DNA from: Acholeplasma equirhinis
GTDB taxonomy: Bacteria; Bacillota_I; Bacilli_A; Acholeplasmatales; Acholeplasmataceae
Assembly: GCF_017052655.1 (NCBI RefSeq)
Contig: NZ_JAFIDC010000002.1
Location: 1 to 64,000, forward strand
Length of the DNA stretch: 64,000 nt
Direction: 5' to 3'
The notes under the pieces were generated by a model. That model was not told the DNA's origin, did no database searches, and worked only from the letters and a program-made list of their open reading frames with translations. The translations under genes were made by a program, and so were the position numbers. Every line of letters starts with the position of its first letter. Positions within the stretch are counted from its first letter, which is position 1. This document shows positions 7,012-15,197 of this stretch, piece by piece.

Positions 7012-8649
7012 ATGTATGAATTTAAATTTGCCGATATTGGTGAAGGTATCCACGAAGGTACCATCTTAAAATGGAATTTTAAAGTAGGGGACAAAGTAAA
7101 AGAAGGCGAAACTTTAGTTGTTGTTGAAACAGATAAAGTAAATGCTGAATTACCATCACCAGTTGATGGTGTCATCGTAGCATTAGGAAAACAAGAAGGT
7201 GAAGTTATCCATGTTGGTGAAAACGTTGTAATCATCGATGATGGTAAAGGTGCACCTGCTGCAGCACCAGTTGCTGCTCCTCAAGCTCCAGCTGAAGTTA
7301 AAGCTGAACCAGCACCTCAACAAGCTGCAACAGTTTCTGCAGACATTTATGATTTCAAATTTGCTGACATCGGTGAAGGTATTCATGAAGGTACAATCCT
7401 AAAATGGAACTTCAAAGAAGGCGATGCAGTTAAAGAAGGCGAAACTTTAGTTGTTGTTGAAACAGATAAAGTAAATGCTGAACTTCCTGCACCAGTTTCT
7501 GGCACAGTCTTAAAGATTGGTAAGAAAGAAGGCGAAGTTATTCACGTTGGTGAAACTGTTGTCTTAATCGGTGAAAAAGGTGCAACATTATCTGCTGCTC
7601 CAGCCGCTCAACCTGCTTCTCAACCTGCTGGCGAAGCTAAGAAGGGTGCCGGTGTTGTTGGTGAAATCGAAGTTTCTGATGAAATTATCGGTGGCGTTTC
7701 TGAAGAACACGTTGCAGTTGCATCAGGTAAAGTATTAGCATCTCCTGTTGCTAGAAAACTTGCTTCAGACTTAGGTTTAGATATTGCTTCAGTTAAAGGT
7801 ACTGGCGAACAAGGTCGTGTATTAAAAGATGACGTTGCTGCTGCTAAAGCTCCTGCTGCACAAACCGAACCTCAACAAGCTGCTCCAGCACAAGCTCCAG
7901 CTGCGCAAACTCCTGCTAAATCAGCTACTCCAGCTCCAACTAAACCACAAGGTGATGTTGAAGTTGTTAAGATTTCAAGAGTACGCAAAGCAATTTCTAA
8001 CGCAATGGTTAGATCAGTTTACACAATTCCTCATACAACTTTAATTGACGAAATTAACGTTAACGCATTAGTTGAATTTAGAAACAGTGCGAAAGATATC
8101 GCTCAATCAAAAGGTATTAAATTAACATATTTAGCATTCATTATGAAGGCTGTTGTTATTGCATTAAAAGAATTCCCTACATTCAATGCTTCATTCAACC
8201 ATGAAACAGATGAATTATATATCAAGAAATTTATCAACTTAGGTATGGCTGTTGATACTCCAGATGGTTTAATCGTTCCTAACATTAAGAACGCTCAAAA
8301 CTTATCTGTATTCGAACTTGCAACTCAAGTTAGAAAATTAGCAGATGATACAATTGCTAGAAAGATTTCTTTAGATCAACAACAAAACGGTACATTCACA
8401 ATTACTAACTTCGGTTCAGCTGGTATCGCATTTGGTACACCAGTTATTAACTACCCAGAATTAGCAATTCTTGGTGTTGGTAAGATTGAACAAAAACCAA
8501 TCGTTGAAAATGGCGAAATCAAAATCGCATCTATGCTACCATTATCATTAGCAGTAGACCATAGAATCATTGATGGTGCTGATGGTGGTAGATTCTTAAT
8601 GAGAGTTAAAGAATTATTACAAAACCCTACATTATTAGTGTTAAGCTAA
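7012..8649 (+). CDS. pdhC: Dihydrolipoamide acetyltransferase (E2) with two lipoyl domains
   Basis: The E2 core of pyruvate dehydrogenase, 545 residues. Domain order is lipoyl domain 1 (1-78, lipoyl-Lys42 in ETDKVNAE), Ala/Pro linker, lipoyl domain 2 (about 113-190, Lys153 in the same motif), linker, E3/E1-binding domain (around VLASPVARKLASDLG), a long Ala/Pro/Gln linker, and the catalytic acetyltransferase domain ending with DHRIIDGA, where the catalytic His lies. The two lipoyl domains are nearly identical and share a 51-base exact repeat. Lipoylation could use the ligase encoded at 10800-11714. Confidence 0.96.
   Translation: MYEFKFADIGEGIHEGTILKWNFKVGDKVKEGETLVVVETDKVNAELPSPVDGVIVALGKQEGEVIHVGENVVIIDDGKGAPAAAPVAAPQAPAEVKAEPAPQQAATVSADIYDFKFADIGEGIHEGTILKWNFKEGDAVKEGETLVVVETDKVNAELPAPVSGTVLKIGKKEGEVIHVGETVVLIGEKGATLSAAPAAQPASQPAGEAKKGAGVVGEIEVSDEIIGGVSEEHVAVASGKVLASPVARKLASDLGLDIASVKGTGEQGRVLKDDVAAAKAPAAQTEPQQAAPAQAPAAQTPAKSATPAPTKPQGDVEVVKISRVRKAISNAMVRSVYTIPHTTLIDEINVNALVEFRNSAKDIAQSKGIKLTYLAFIMKAVVIALKEFPTFNASFNHETDELYIKKFINLGMAVDTPDGLIVPNIKNAQNLSVFELATQVRKLADDTIARKISLDQQQNGTFTITNFGSAGIAFGTPVINYPELAILGVGKIEQKPIVENGEIKIASMLPLSLAVDHRIIDGADGGRFLMRVKELLQNPTLLVLS
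7099..7482 (+). repeat. 51-base exact direct repeat inside the two lipoyl domains
   Basis: Bases 7099-7149 and 7432-7482 are identical over 51 nt, covering the lipoyl-lysine codons. The flanking parts of the two domains differ at many synonymous sites. Confidence 0.9.
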
Positions 8650-8659
8650 GGAGATTATC

Positions 8660-10036
8660 ATGGCTAAATCATACGATATTATTGTCGTAGGTGGAGGACC
8701 TGGTGGCTACGTAGCTGCTATTAAGGCTGCTCAACTTGGGGCAAAAACAGCTTTAGTTGAAAAAGAAGTTGTTGGTGGTATCTGTTTAAATCACGGATGT
8801 ATTCCAACAAAAACATTCTTAAAATCTGCTAAAGTTTATAAAACATTACAACATTCAACAGACTACGGTGTAACAGCAAGTGGTACAATCGGATTCGATT
8901 GGTCAAAAATTGTTTCACGTAAAGACGGCGTTGTTAAGCAATTAACAGGTAGCGTTGCATTCTTATTAAAGAAGAATGGTGTAGATGTTTACAACGGATT
9001 TGGTGATATCAAATCTGCAAATGAAGTTGTCGTTAATGGCGAATCACTTCAAACTAAAAATGTAATTATCGCAACTGGTGCTTCTGCAATCGTTCCTCCA
9101 ATTCCTGGTGTGGAAGATGCATATAAGAAAGGCATCGTTGTTACATCAAGAGAATTATTAAACGTTCAAAACTATCCAAAATCAATCTTGATTGTTGGTG
9201 GTGGTGTTATCGGTGTTGAATTCGCAACTGTATTTAATTCATTTGGTTCAAAAGTTACTATCATTGAAAAGATGGATGGTATCTTACCAACAATGGATGA
9301 AGAAGTTCGCGTTGCATACACTAAGACATTAAAACGTGATGGTATCGAAATCTTAACTGGTGCAGAAGTTAAAGCGGTTAATGACCACAAATTAACTTAT
9401 GCATTAGAAGGTAAAGAAGTAACTATCGAAGGTGACTTAATCTTAATGGCTGTTGGTACACGTGCTAACTCTAAGGGTCTTGAACACTTAGGATTAGAAA
9501 TGGATCGCTCAAACATTAAGACAAATGAATATCTACAAACAAACGTTCCTGGTATTTATGCAATTGGGGATGTTAACGGTAAATTCATGCTTGCACACGT
9601 TGCTGAACATGAAGGTATTGTTGCAGTTGAACATATTCTAAATAAAGGTCATCAAAAGATGGATTATGATAAGATCCCATCTTGTATCTATGGTTCACCT
9701 GAAATTGCTGCACTTGGCTTAACAGAAAAAGAAGCAAAAGCACGTGGTATTGATTATAAAGTATCTAAAGTGCCTTTAGCTGCTGTTGGTAAAGCGTTAG
9801 CTGATGGTGAAAAAGAAGGTTTCATCAAGTTAATCGTTGATAAGAAATACTTAGAAGTTGTTGGTGTTCACATCTATGCATATAACGCAACAGAATTAAT
9901 TTCTGAATTCTCAGTTGCAATGGCAAGTGAAGCAACTGCGTATGAAATTGCACATGCAATTCATCCACATCCAACACTTTCAGAGTTATCATTAGAAGCT
10001 GCACTTGGTGCAATCGACAAACCAATTCACATCTAA
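8660..10036 (+). CDS. pdhD: Dihydrolipoamide dehydrogenase (E3)
   Basis: The FAD flavoprotein that reoxidises dihydrolipoamide, 458 residues. The FAD-binding GGGPGGYVAA lies near residue 11. The redox disulfide motif is GGICLNHGCIPTK and the NAD-binding site is VGGGVIGVEFA. The C-terminal HPHPTLSE supplies the catalytic His-Glu pair of the partner subunit. No lipoyl domain is fused to its N-terminus, unlike some mollicute E3 proteins. It is the last gene of the pdh operon, with a terminator 12 bases downstream. Confidence 0.96.
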   Translation: MAKSYDIIVVGGGPGGYVAAIKAAQLGAKTALVEKEVVGGICLNHGCIPTKTFLKSAKVYKTLQHSTDYGVTASGTIGFDWSKIVSRKDGVVKQLTGSVAFLLKKNGVDVYNGFGDIKSANEVVVNGESLQTKNVIIATGASAIVPPIPGVEDAYKKGIVVTSRELLNVQNYPKSILIVGGGVIGVEFATVFNSFGSKVTIIEKMDGILPTMDEEVRVAYTKTLKRDGIEILTGAEVKAVNDHKLTYALEGKEVTIEGDLILMAVGTRANSKGLEHLGLEMDRSNIKTNEYLQTNVPGIYAIGDVNGKFMLAHVAEHEGIVAVEHILNKGHQKMDYDKIPSCIYGSPEIAALGLTEKEAKARGIDYKVSKVPLAAVGKALADGEKEGFIKLIVDKKYLEVVGVHIYAYNATELISEFSVAMASEATAYEIAHAIHPHPTLSELSLEAALGAIDKPIHI

Positions 10037-10047
10037 TCTATAAAATT

Positions 10048-10078
10048 AGGAACAGCCAAATTACTGTTCCTTTTTTTT
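10048..10078 (+). terminator. Terminator of the pdh operon
   Basis: Stem AGGAACAG / CTGTTCCT with an 8-nt loop followed by eight T. Confidence 0.92.
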
Positions 10079-10080
10079 GC

Positions 10081-10108
10081 TTGCGAAATTCATAAATTCA
10101 TGTATAAT
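10081..10108 (+). promoter_or_regulatory. Promoter for the YczE-like gene
   Basis: TTGCGA (10081-10086) and TATAAT (10103-10108) are separated by 16 bases, just after the pdh terminator. Confidence 0.6.
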
Positions 10109-10130
10109 TGATTAGGATGTGAGGTATTTT

Positions 10131-10763
10131 ATGAAGGTATTAAATTTTAGTTATCGTATTCTATTACATATCATCGGTTATTTAGCGATTGGTCTTGGTG
10201 TTGTTTTAATTTATCGTGCGAACCAAGGTGCAAATCCAATTGATGCAATGTCATTCTATTTATCAGAACTTATACCAAGTTTATCTATTGGAAATGCCTC
10301 AATTATTATTAATGGTGCGTGGGTTGTTTTAAACTTCATATTAATTCGTAAATGGCATACATTACTGAGTTTCTTAATCGTATTATCATTTGGTTATATT
10401 ATTGATTTTTGGAATTTATGGATTTTAAAAGATTTAGTTATTTCAGGAATTGTTTTCCAAATTATAGGTGCTTTGGGTGGACTAATTCTACTTGGTGGTG
10501 GGATTGCCCTTATTATGTTTAATACTAAATTCCCATTAACGCCAAGTGAGGTTTTCTTTATTTGGTTAAACGATAAAGTTAAATCAACAGTTAAAACTAA
10601 ATTAATGATTGAAGCAACTTTAATTACACTGGCAATTACTATGGCATATATTGCATCTGATTGGTCTCAAATTGGTTGGTTCACAGTTATTGCAGTTTTA
10701 ACCATGGGTTCAGTCATTTCAATTTTCCAAAAAATATTTAAAAAGTTTATTCCAGTTTACTAA
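10131..10763 (+). CDS. YczE/YitT-type membrane protein
   Basis: An integral membrane protein of 210 residues with about five hydrophobic segments and an early RANQGANPIDAMS loop, as in the YczE/YyaS/YitT family. Molecular role unknown. ATG 10131 is preferred over GTG 10119 because GAGGT lies a few bases before the ATG. It stands alone between its own promoter and a shared terminator. Confidence 0.7.
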   Translation: MKVLNFSYRILLHIIGYLAIGLGVVLIYRANQGANPIDAMSFYLSELIPSLSIGNASIIINGAWVVLNFILIRKWHTLLSFLIVLSFGYIIDFWNLWILKDLVISGIVFQIIGALGGLILLGGGIALIMFNTKFPLTPSEVFFIWLNDKVKSTVKTKLMIEATLITLAITMAYIASDWSQIGWFTVIAVLTMGSVISIFQKIFKKFIPVY

Positions 10764-10764
10764 T

Positions 10765-10801
10765 AAAAAAGGTTCCCGTTAAAACGGGAACCTTGTTTTT
10801 T
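10765..10801. terminator. Bidirectional terminator between the YczE-like gene and lplA
   Basis: Stem AAGGTTCCCGT / ACGGGAACCTT with T-rich sequence on the right and an A run on the left, serving the convergent genes on both sides. Confidence 0.9.
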
Positions 10802-11714
10802 ATTCAAATAATAAACTATATAATGCCTCATGTTTAGCTTTTAAGAAACCTAAATCAGTTGGATGAAATTTAACGCCAACCATAGAAGAAGCAAGGCTCA
10901 TAGCAAGCGACCCATCAACTAAAATTAATGCATCTTCAACCATACCGTAAACAACAGAAATCTTGACATCATAGGTTTCGGTCTTTTTCTTAATCACTGA
11001 TCTTGGTGATTCACCATAGTTCCAGTTATAAGTGACATACTTTTCATCTTTCAATTTTTCAATTTTAGAAAAGTCTTTCTTAGAAAGCGCGATTGTTTCA
11101 TTTTGAGTGATTTCTTCTAATAAGTATTGTTTAAATTGATCAAGTGAAAGTTCGGTATAGTCTGCAATATTTGTTACAACACTACGGTTTGATTTAACAG
11201 AAATACTTTCTGTTGAATCATCTTTTTCTTTTAATGACCCTTGAAGAAATTCTAAATTAGAATCAAAGAGAAGTGTACCATGATGCAGTATTAAATCCTT
11301 ATAAACAAATTGTGCATTGCCACTAACCTTTTTACCACGAATCTTTAAATCGCTTTTTCCACTAAACTCAATTGGAATACCAATTTTATTTAAAGCATCA
11401 ACAATTGGTTGAGTCATTTTTTTATAGTTATTTATATGATCTTTAGATTTCGTAATAAAAGTGTAGTTTAAGTTTCCAAGATCATGAAATACTGTGCCAC
11501 CACCTGAAATTCGTCTTACGAGTGGTATTTTATTTTTATGAACATATCTTAAATTAACTTCTTCATAAACATTTTGGTTTCTACCAACACAGATTGCGGT
11601 ATTGTTTTGCCACAGTAAAAAAATATCCTCATCTTTAGCGATTTCTTTAAGGATATATTCTTCCCAGGCAAGATTAAAATAGATATCATTTGAGATAGGA
11701 AAGATTGTTTTCAT
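10800..11714 (-). CDS. lplA: Lipoate-protein ligase A
   Basis: An LplA-type ligase (304 residues) that activates free lipoate with ATP and attaches it to lipoyl domains. It has the lipoate-binding RRISGGGTVFHDLGN and the lysine motif GKKVSGNAQ that contacts lipoyl-AMP. A C-terminal accessory domain begins about residue 225. GGAGAAA precedes the start. Its closeness to the pdh operon implies scavenged lipoate supplies PdhC; no lipoate synthase is seen in this window. Confidence 0.93.
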   Translation of the reverse strand: MKTIFPISNDIYFNLAWEEYILKEIAKDEDIFLLWQNNTAICVGRNQNVYEEVNLRYVHKNKIPLVRRISGGGTVFHDLGNLNYTFITKSKDHINNYKKMTQPIVDALNKIGIPIEFSGKSDLKIRGKKVSGNAQFVYKDLILHHGTLLFDSNLEFLQGSLKEKDDSTESISVKSNRSVVTNIADYTELSLDQFKQYLLEEITQNETIALSKKDFSKIEKLKDEKYVTYNWNYGESPRSVIKKKTETYDVKISVVYGMVEDALILVDGSLAMSLASSMVGVKFHPTDLGFLKAKHEALYSLLFE

Positions 11715-11747
11715 GCGTATTTCTCCAAAATTAATTACAGTACAATA

Positions 11748-11764
11748 TTACCATAAAATGGTAA
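11748..11764. promoter_or_regulatory. Dyad TTACCAT-AAA-ATGGTAA between lplA and the lipid kinase
   Basis: A perfect inverted repeat with 7-base arms lies in the divergent promoter region, 34 bases from lplA and 25 from the kinase start. A closely similar dyad overlaps the nrd promoter at 18430-18444. It may be an operator or chance symmetry around AT-rich -10 elements. Confidence 0.35.
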
Positions 11765-11788
11765 AATAAGAACAAACTAGGTGACTAC

Positions 11789-12697
11789 ATGAAAGCAGTA
11801 TTAATTTATAATGAGGCTTCAGGAAAAGGTAGAGTTCGAAAGGACTTTGACAAAATTAATGCCTTCTTCAAATTAAATCAATGGGAAGTTGATTATTATC
11901 AAGTTACCAAAGAAAAAGATCTTTCAATGGATTGTTTTGATATGGCAGAAAACTATGATACTTTTTTAATTGCAGGTGGTGATGGTACAATTCACTCTGT
12001 GATTCAAGGTATTATGAAAGTTGAAAAAGAAAAAAGACCTAAACTCTTATTTTTACCTTATGGTACAACAAATGATGTTGCAGGCATGCTTGGGTTAGGT
12101 AAAAATGTTTTCTATAACTTAGCACTTTTAAAAACTGATATTTTTGAAGAGATGGATGTATATAAAGCTAATGAGGATTACTTTGTATATGCTGCAGCAA
12201 TAGGGAAGTTCTCAAAAATATCCTATGAAATCGATCGTAAAAAGTTAAGATGGTTAGGTCCTATTGGTTACGTGATGAACGGATTTAATGATTTATTTTC
12301 AATGTATAAAATGAAGGTAATTGCAAAAACTCAAACTAAAATATATGAGAAAAGGTCATTCTTAATCTTAATGGCAGCTGGTTCACGTGTTGGTGGATTT
12401 AATATGAGTAAATTCACAAAAGACGTGAAATTGAATAGTGGAAAACTTGCGATTAGAATATTTACAAGAAACCATCCATTCTCATGGTTTAAGATGGTTT
12501 GGTTCTATTTATTTAGAGGCAGACATTTTAAAAATGATCTTCATTTAAATGAAAGTATGATTCAATTTGATATTGATCCAAAATTGACTTGGAACTTAGA
12601 TGGTGAAAAAGGTCCAAAGGGACCATTGAAAATCGAAGTCATGAATAAAGAAATTACTGTCTTTGTTCATCCAAAACATCGAAACAGATTATTCTAA
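11789..12697 (+). CDS. Diacylglycerol kinase-family lipid kinase
   Basis: A protein of the DagK/YegS/BmrU family (302 residues) that phosphorylates diacylglycerol or a related lipid at the membrane face. The nucleotide-binding GGDGTIHSVIQG lies near residue 65, followed by LPYGTTNDVAG, the characteristic second motif. A C-terminal beta-sandwich domain with WNLDGEKGPKGP completes the fold. The lipid substrate is not decidable from sequence. It has no coupled neighbour; the ABC genes start 85 bases later. Confidence 0.88.
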   Translation: MKAVLIYNEASGKGRVRKDFDKINAFFKLNQWEVDYYQVTKEKDLSMDCFDMAENYDTFLIAGGDGTIHSVIQGIMKVEKEKRPKLLFLPYGTTNDVAGMLGLGKNVFYNLALLKTDIFEEMDVYKANEDYFVYAAAIGKFSKISYEIDRKKLRWLGPIGYVMNGFNDLFSMYKMKVIAKTQTKIYEKRSFLILMAAGSRVGGFNMSKFTKDVKLNSGKLAIRIFTRNHPFSWFKMVWFYLFRGRHFKNDLHLNESMIQFDIDPKLTWNLDGEKGPKGPLKIEVMNKEITVFVHPKHRNRLF

Positions 12698-12782
12698 AAG
12701 TGGAAATTGCTTTATTAAGCGAACAAATTATTTTAAAATCAAGATTGGGTAGTATATTCAAATGCATATATAGGAGATAAAA

Positions 12783-13682
12783 ATGGATAAGATTTTAGAA
12801 GTCAAAGAACTTTATAAAAAATTCGGTGACCTAGTCGCAGTGAACAACATTTCTTTTTATGTTAAACGTGGTGAACTTTACGCATTCTTAGGACAAAATG
12901 GTGCGGGTAAATCAACAACTATTAACATGATTATTACACTGCTTGATAGAAATGGTGGCAGTATTTTATTAAACGGAAAAGATGACCCAGCATATATTAG
13001 AGAAAAAATTGGTGTTGTTTTCCAAGAAAATGTACTTGACCCACTATTAACTGTAAGAGAAAATTTATTAACACGAGGTATTCTTTACCTTAAAGATAAA
13101 AATAAAGTTTTAGAACGTTATAATGAACTTGCAGAATTCTTAGAACTCAAAGACATTGAGAACAAACGATTCAAAACTTTATCAGGCGGTCAAAAAAGAC
13201 GTGCTGAAATTGCAAGAGCACTTTTCTCTAATCCGGAACTATTGATTCTTGACGAACCAACAACTGGTCTTGATCCCGAAACACGTCAAGTAGTATGGAA
13301 AGTAATTGATAATCTTAGAATTAAACACGGTATTACAGTTTTCCTAACAACACACTATATGGAAGAAGCAGCAAATGCTGATCATGTAGTCATTATCCAT
13401 AAAGGTAATATTGTGGCTAAAGGATCACCAACTGAACTTAAAGTTCAATATTCAAAAGACTACTTTAGACTTGTTCCAAAAGATATTAAAGCATTAGAAG
13501 TATTCTTAAGTAAGTCAAAAAGAACCTTCAAGAAGGTTGCAGATCAATACTATGTTGAAATCAAAAATACTGAAGACACAATCAATTTAATTATTGAATT
13601 AAAAGATAACATTGATACTTTTGAAGTTGTTAAAGGCACATTAGATGATGTATTTGTGAATGTGGTAGGTGAACAAAAATGA
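12783..13682 (+). CDS. ABC transporter ATP-binding protein (DrrA/CcmA type)
   Basis: A single ATPase domain of 299 residues. Walker A is GQNGAGKST near residue 40, the Q-loop VFQEN, the signature LSGGQKRR and Walker B LLILDEPTTGLD, followed by TTHYMEEA. The C-terminal extension is typical of DrrA-like exporters. It overlaps the permease gene by four bases (ATGA), so the two form one exporter. The ribosome site AGGAGAT lies before the ATG. Substrate unknown; the family exports drugs, lipids or polysaccharides. Confidence 0.9.
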   Translation: MDKILEVKELYKKFGDLVAVNNISFYVKRGELYAFLGQNGAGKSTTINMIITLLDRNGGSILLNGKDDPAYIREKIGVVFQENVLDPLLTVRENLLTRGILYLKDKNKVLERYNELAEFLELKDIENKRFKTLSGGQKRRAEIARALFSNPELLILDEPTTGLDPETRQVVWKVIDNLRIKHGITVFLTTHYMEEAANADHVVIIHKGNIVAKGSPTELKVQYSKDYFRLVPKDIKALEVFLSKSKRTFKKVADQYYVEIKNTEDTINLIIELKDNIDTFEVVKGTLDDVFVNVVGEQK

Positions 13683-14563
13683 GTGAATTTTTAGCGTTAA
13701 CAACAAGAAACATTAAGATTTTCTTAAGAGATAAAACGGCTGTATTCTTCTCATTCCTATCAGTAATCATTTTACTTGGTTTATATATTCTCTTCTTAGG
13801 TAACCAATTTAAAATGGAAGAACTAAATGGTCTCTTTACAGATCAGGAACAAAGCTTCTTTGTATATTCTCAAATGATTCCAGGTTTGATTGTTATTAAC
13901 ACACTAACAATTTCATTGGGTAATCTTGGAAATGTAATCAATGACTTAGAGTATAAAATTATGGATGGTTTCATGGTTACACCTGTGAAACGATTTAAAG
14001 TAATTTTTGCATATTATAGCTCATCACTATTAATTACAATCGCACTCTCATGGGCAATGTTGCTAGCAGCTTGGGGGTTACTTGGTATCACATCAGGGAT
14101 TTTCTTTAATCCAAGCATTATTTTAAATGCAGCACTAGTGATTGTCTTATGTTCATTCATATCATCTGCATTCATGGTTCTATTAACTGCATTTATTAAA
14201 TCAATTAATGCATTTGGTGCAGTTGCAGGGGTATTTGGTACAGTTATTGGGTTTACATCGGGTATTTATATGCCGCTTGCAATCTTACCTCAAGCAATGA
14301 GTTATGTTTCAAGTTTAATTCCATTTACACACATGACGATTCTTTTAAGACAAATCATGTTTGTTCAAGCATATGAAATGTTAGAAACAAAATTAAATGC
14401 TGAAGGATTAGCTGAAATTAATAAGTATTATGGATTAAATGAACTAGGTGTACTTGGTCAACAAATTCCATTGTATATTATTTTAATATTATGTGTTGCC
14501 TTAAGTTTAGGACTCTTATTACTAGCAACTAAATTAATTAGTAAGAGAATTTCAAAAAAATAA
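13679..14563 (+). CDS. ABC-2 type permease
   Basis: The membrane partner (294 residues) of the preceding ATPase. It has an N-terminal membrane segment after RNIKIFLRDKTAVFFS, a long extracellular loop, and about five further hydrophobic segments, matching ABC-2 permeases. The phrase SGIYMPLAILP near residue 200 is the usual ABC-2 signature region. The start overlaps the ATPase stop; a terminator follows directly. Confidence 0.88.
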   Translation: MSEFLALTTRNIKIFLRDKTAVFFSFLSVIILLGLYILFLGNQFKMEELNGLFTDQEQSFFVYSQMIPGLIVINTLTISLGNLGNVINDLEYKIMDGFMVTPVKRFKVIFAYYSSSLLITIALSWAMLLAAWGLLGITSGIFFNPSIILNAALVIVLCSFISSAFMVLLTAFIKSINAFGAVAGVFGTVIGFTSGIYMPLAILPQAMSYVSSLIPFTHMTILLRQIMFVQAYEMLETKLNAEGLAEINKYYGLNELGVLGQQIPLYIILILCVALSLGLLLLATKLISKRISKK

Positions 14564-14570
14564 GCATGAA

Positions 14571-14598
14571 AAAAGGGACAATTTTGTCCCTTTATTTT
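14571..14598. terminator. Bidirectional terminator
   Basis: Stem AAAGGGACA / TGTCCCTTT with a 4-nt loop. T-rich sequence lies to the right and an A run to the left, so it can stop the ABC operon and the opposing YesK-like genes. Confidence 0.88.
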
Positions 14599-14855
14599 CG
14601 TATAAATACAAGAATAATTGAGGCAATGGTTGAACCTAATGCACCAACACCAATTAATAAGCCAAAGGCCATAATTGGAAAACTCAATTCACTTTGATCA
14701 AGTATGCCTGCAACAAATACAATAAGTGCAATTAACCACAAGACAAGCGGAATCGCAAACGCGAAGATATCCTTTTTTCTAGATAGCATCGCACTAAATG
14801 GAAAACTTATAACCCCAGTTACGAGTATGACTAATATAAACGTTAGTAGCTCCAT
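14592..14855 (-). CDS. Small YesK-like membrane protein
   Basis: An 87-residue protein with three hydrophobic segments. It shares the layout and the phrase GSTIASIIL with the neighbouring 104-residue protein, so the two are tandem paralogues. The pattern resembles the YesK family of Bacillota, whose function is unknown. The gene overlaps its upstream neighbour by 13 bases and is probably coupled to it. Confidence 0.55.
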   Translation of the reverse strand: MELLTFILVILVTGVISFPFSAMLSRKKDIFAFAIPLVLWLIALIVFVAGILDQSELSFPIMAFGLLIGVGALGSTIASIILVFIRK

Positions 14856-15157
14856 AATAACCTCCTCTGAAATTTAATGGAGTATCTCTTATACACAGTA
14901 AGTAATAGGATGGATGCGATTGTTGAACCAAGTGTTGCTGTTAAACTAAATAATCCTAAAGCTAGAAATCCAATAGAAAGCATATCACCAGGATTGAGAA
15001 GCACAACCATAAAGCAGAGGATTGCACATACTAACAAAATACCTGGAACTAGAAAGACGAGCGGTTTCTTTATATCTTTTAATTTACTACTGATTGGAAA
15101 ACTAATTAAACCTGGTATGATTAGAAAGCCTAAAAAAGTAAATATAGATTCAAACAT
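14843..15157 (-). CDS. Small YesK-like membrane protein, paralogue
   Basis: A 104-residue protein with three hydrophobic segments: FISFPIS-like start, FLVPGILLVCAILCFMV, and GSTIASILLL. It ends with a short basic tail. It resembles the next gene (14592-14855) in order and spacing of segments and is interpreted as its tandem paralogue. GGGGG and a start ATG fit expression from the minus strand. No function is known. Confidence 0.55.
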   Translation of the reverse strand: MFESIFTFLGFLIIPGLISFPISSKLKDIKKPLVFLVPGILLVCAILCFMVVLLNPGDMLSIGFLALGLFSLTATLGSTIASILLLTVYKRYSIKFQRRLLWSY

Positions 15158-15197
15158 TTTTTAATACCCCCTTGATTCACCTTAATTATATATTAAA

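Noticed and set aside
14877-15164. Plus-strand frame opposite the YesK-like gene
   Set aside because: The minus strand gives a coherent membrane protein with a paralogue next door.
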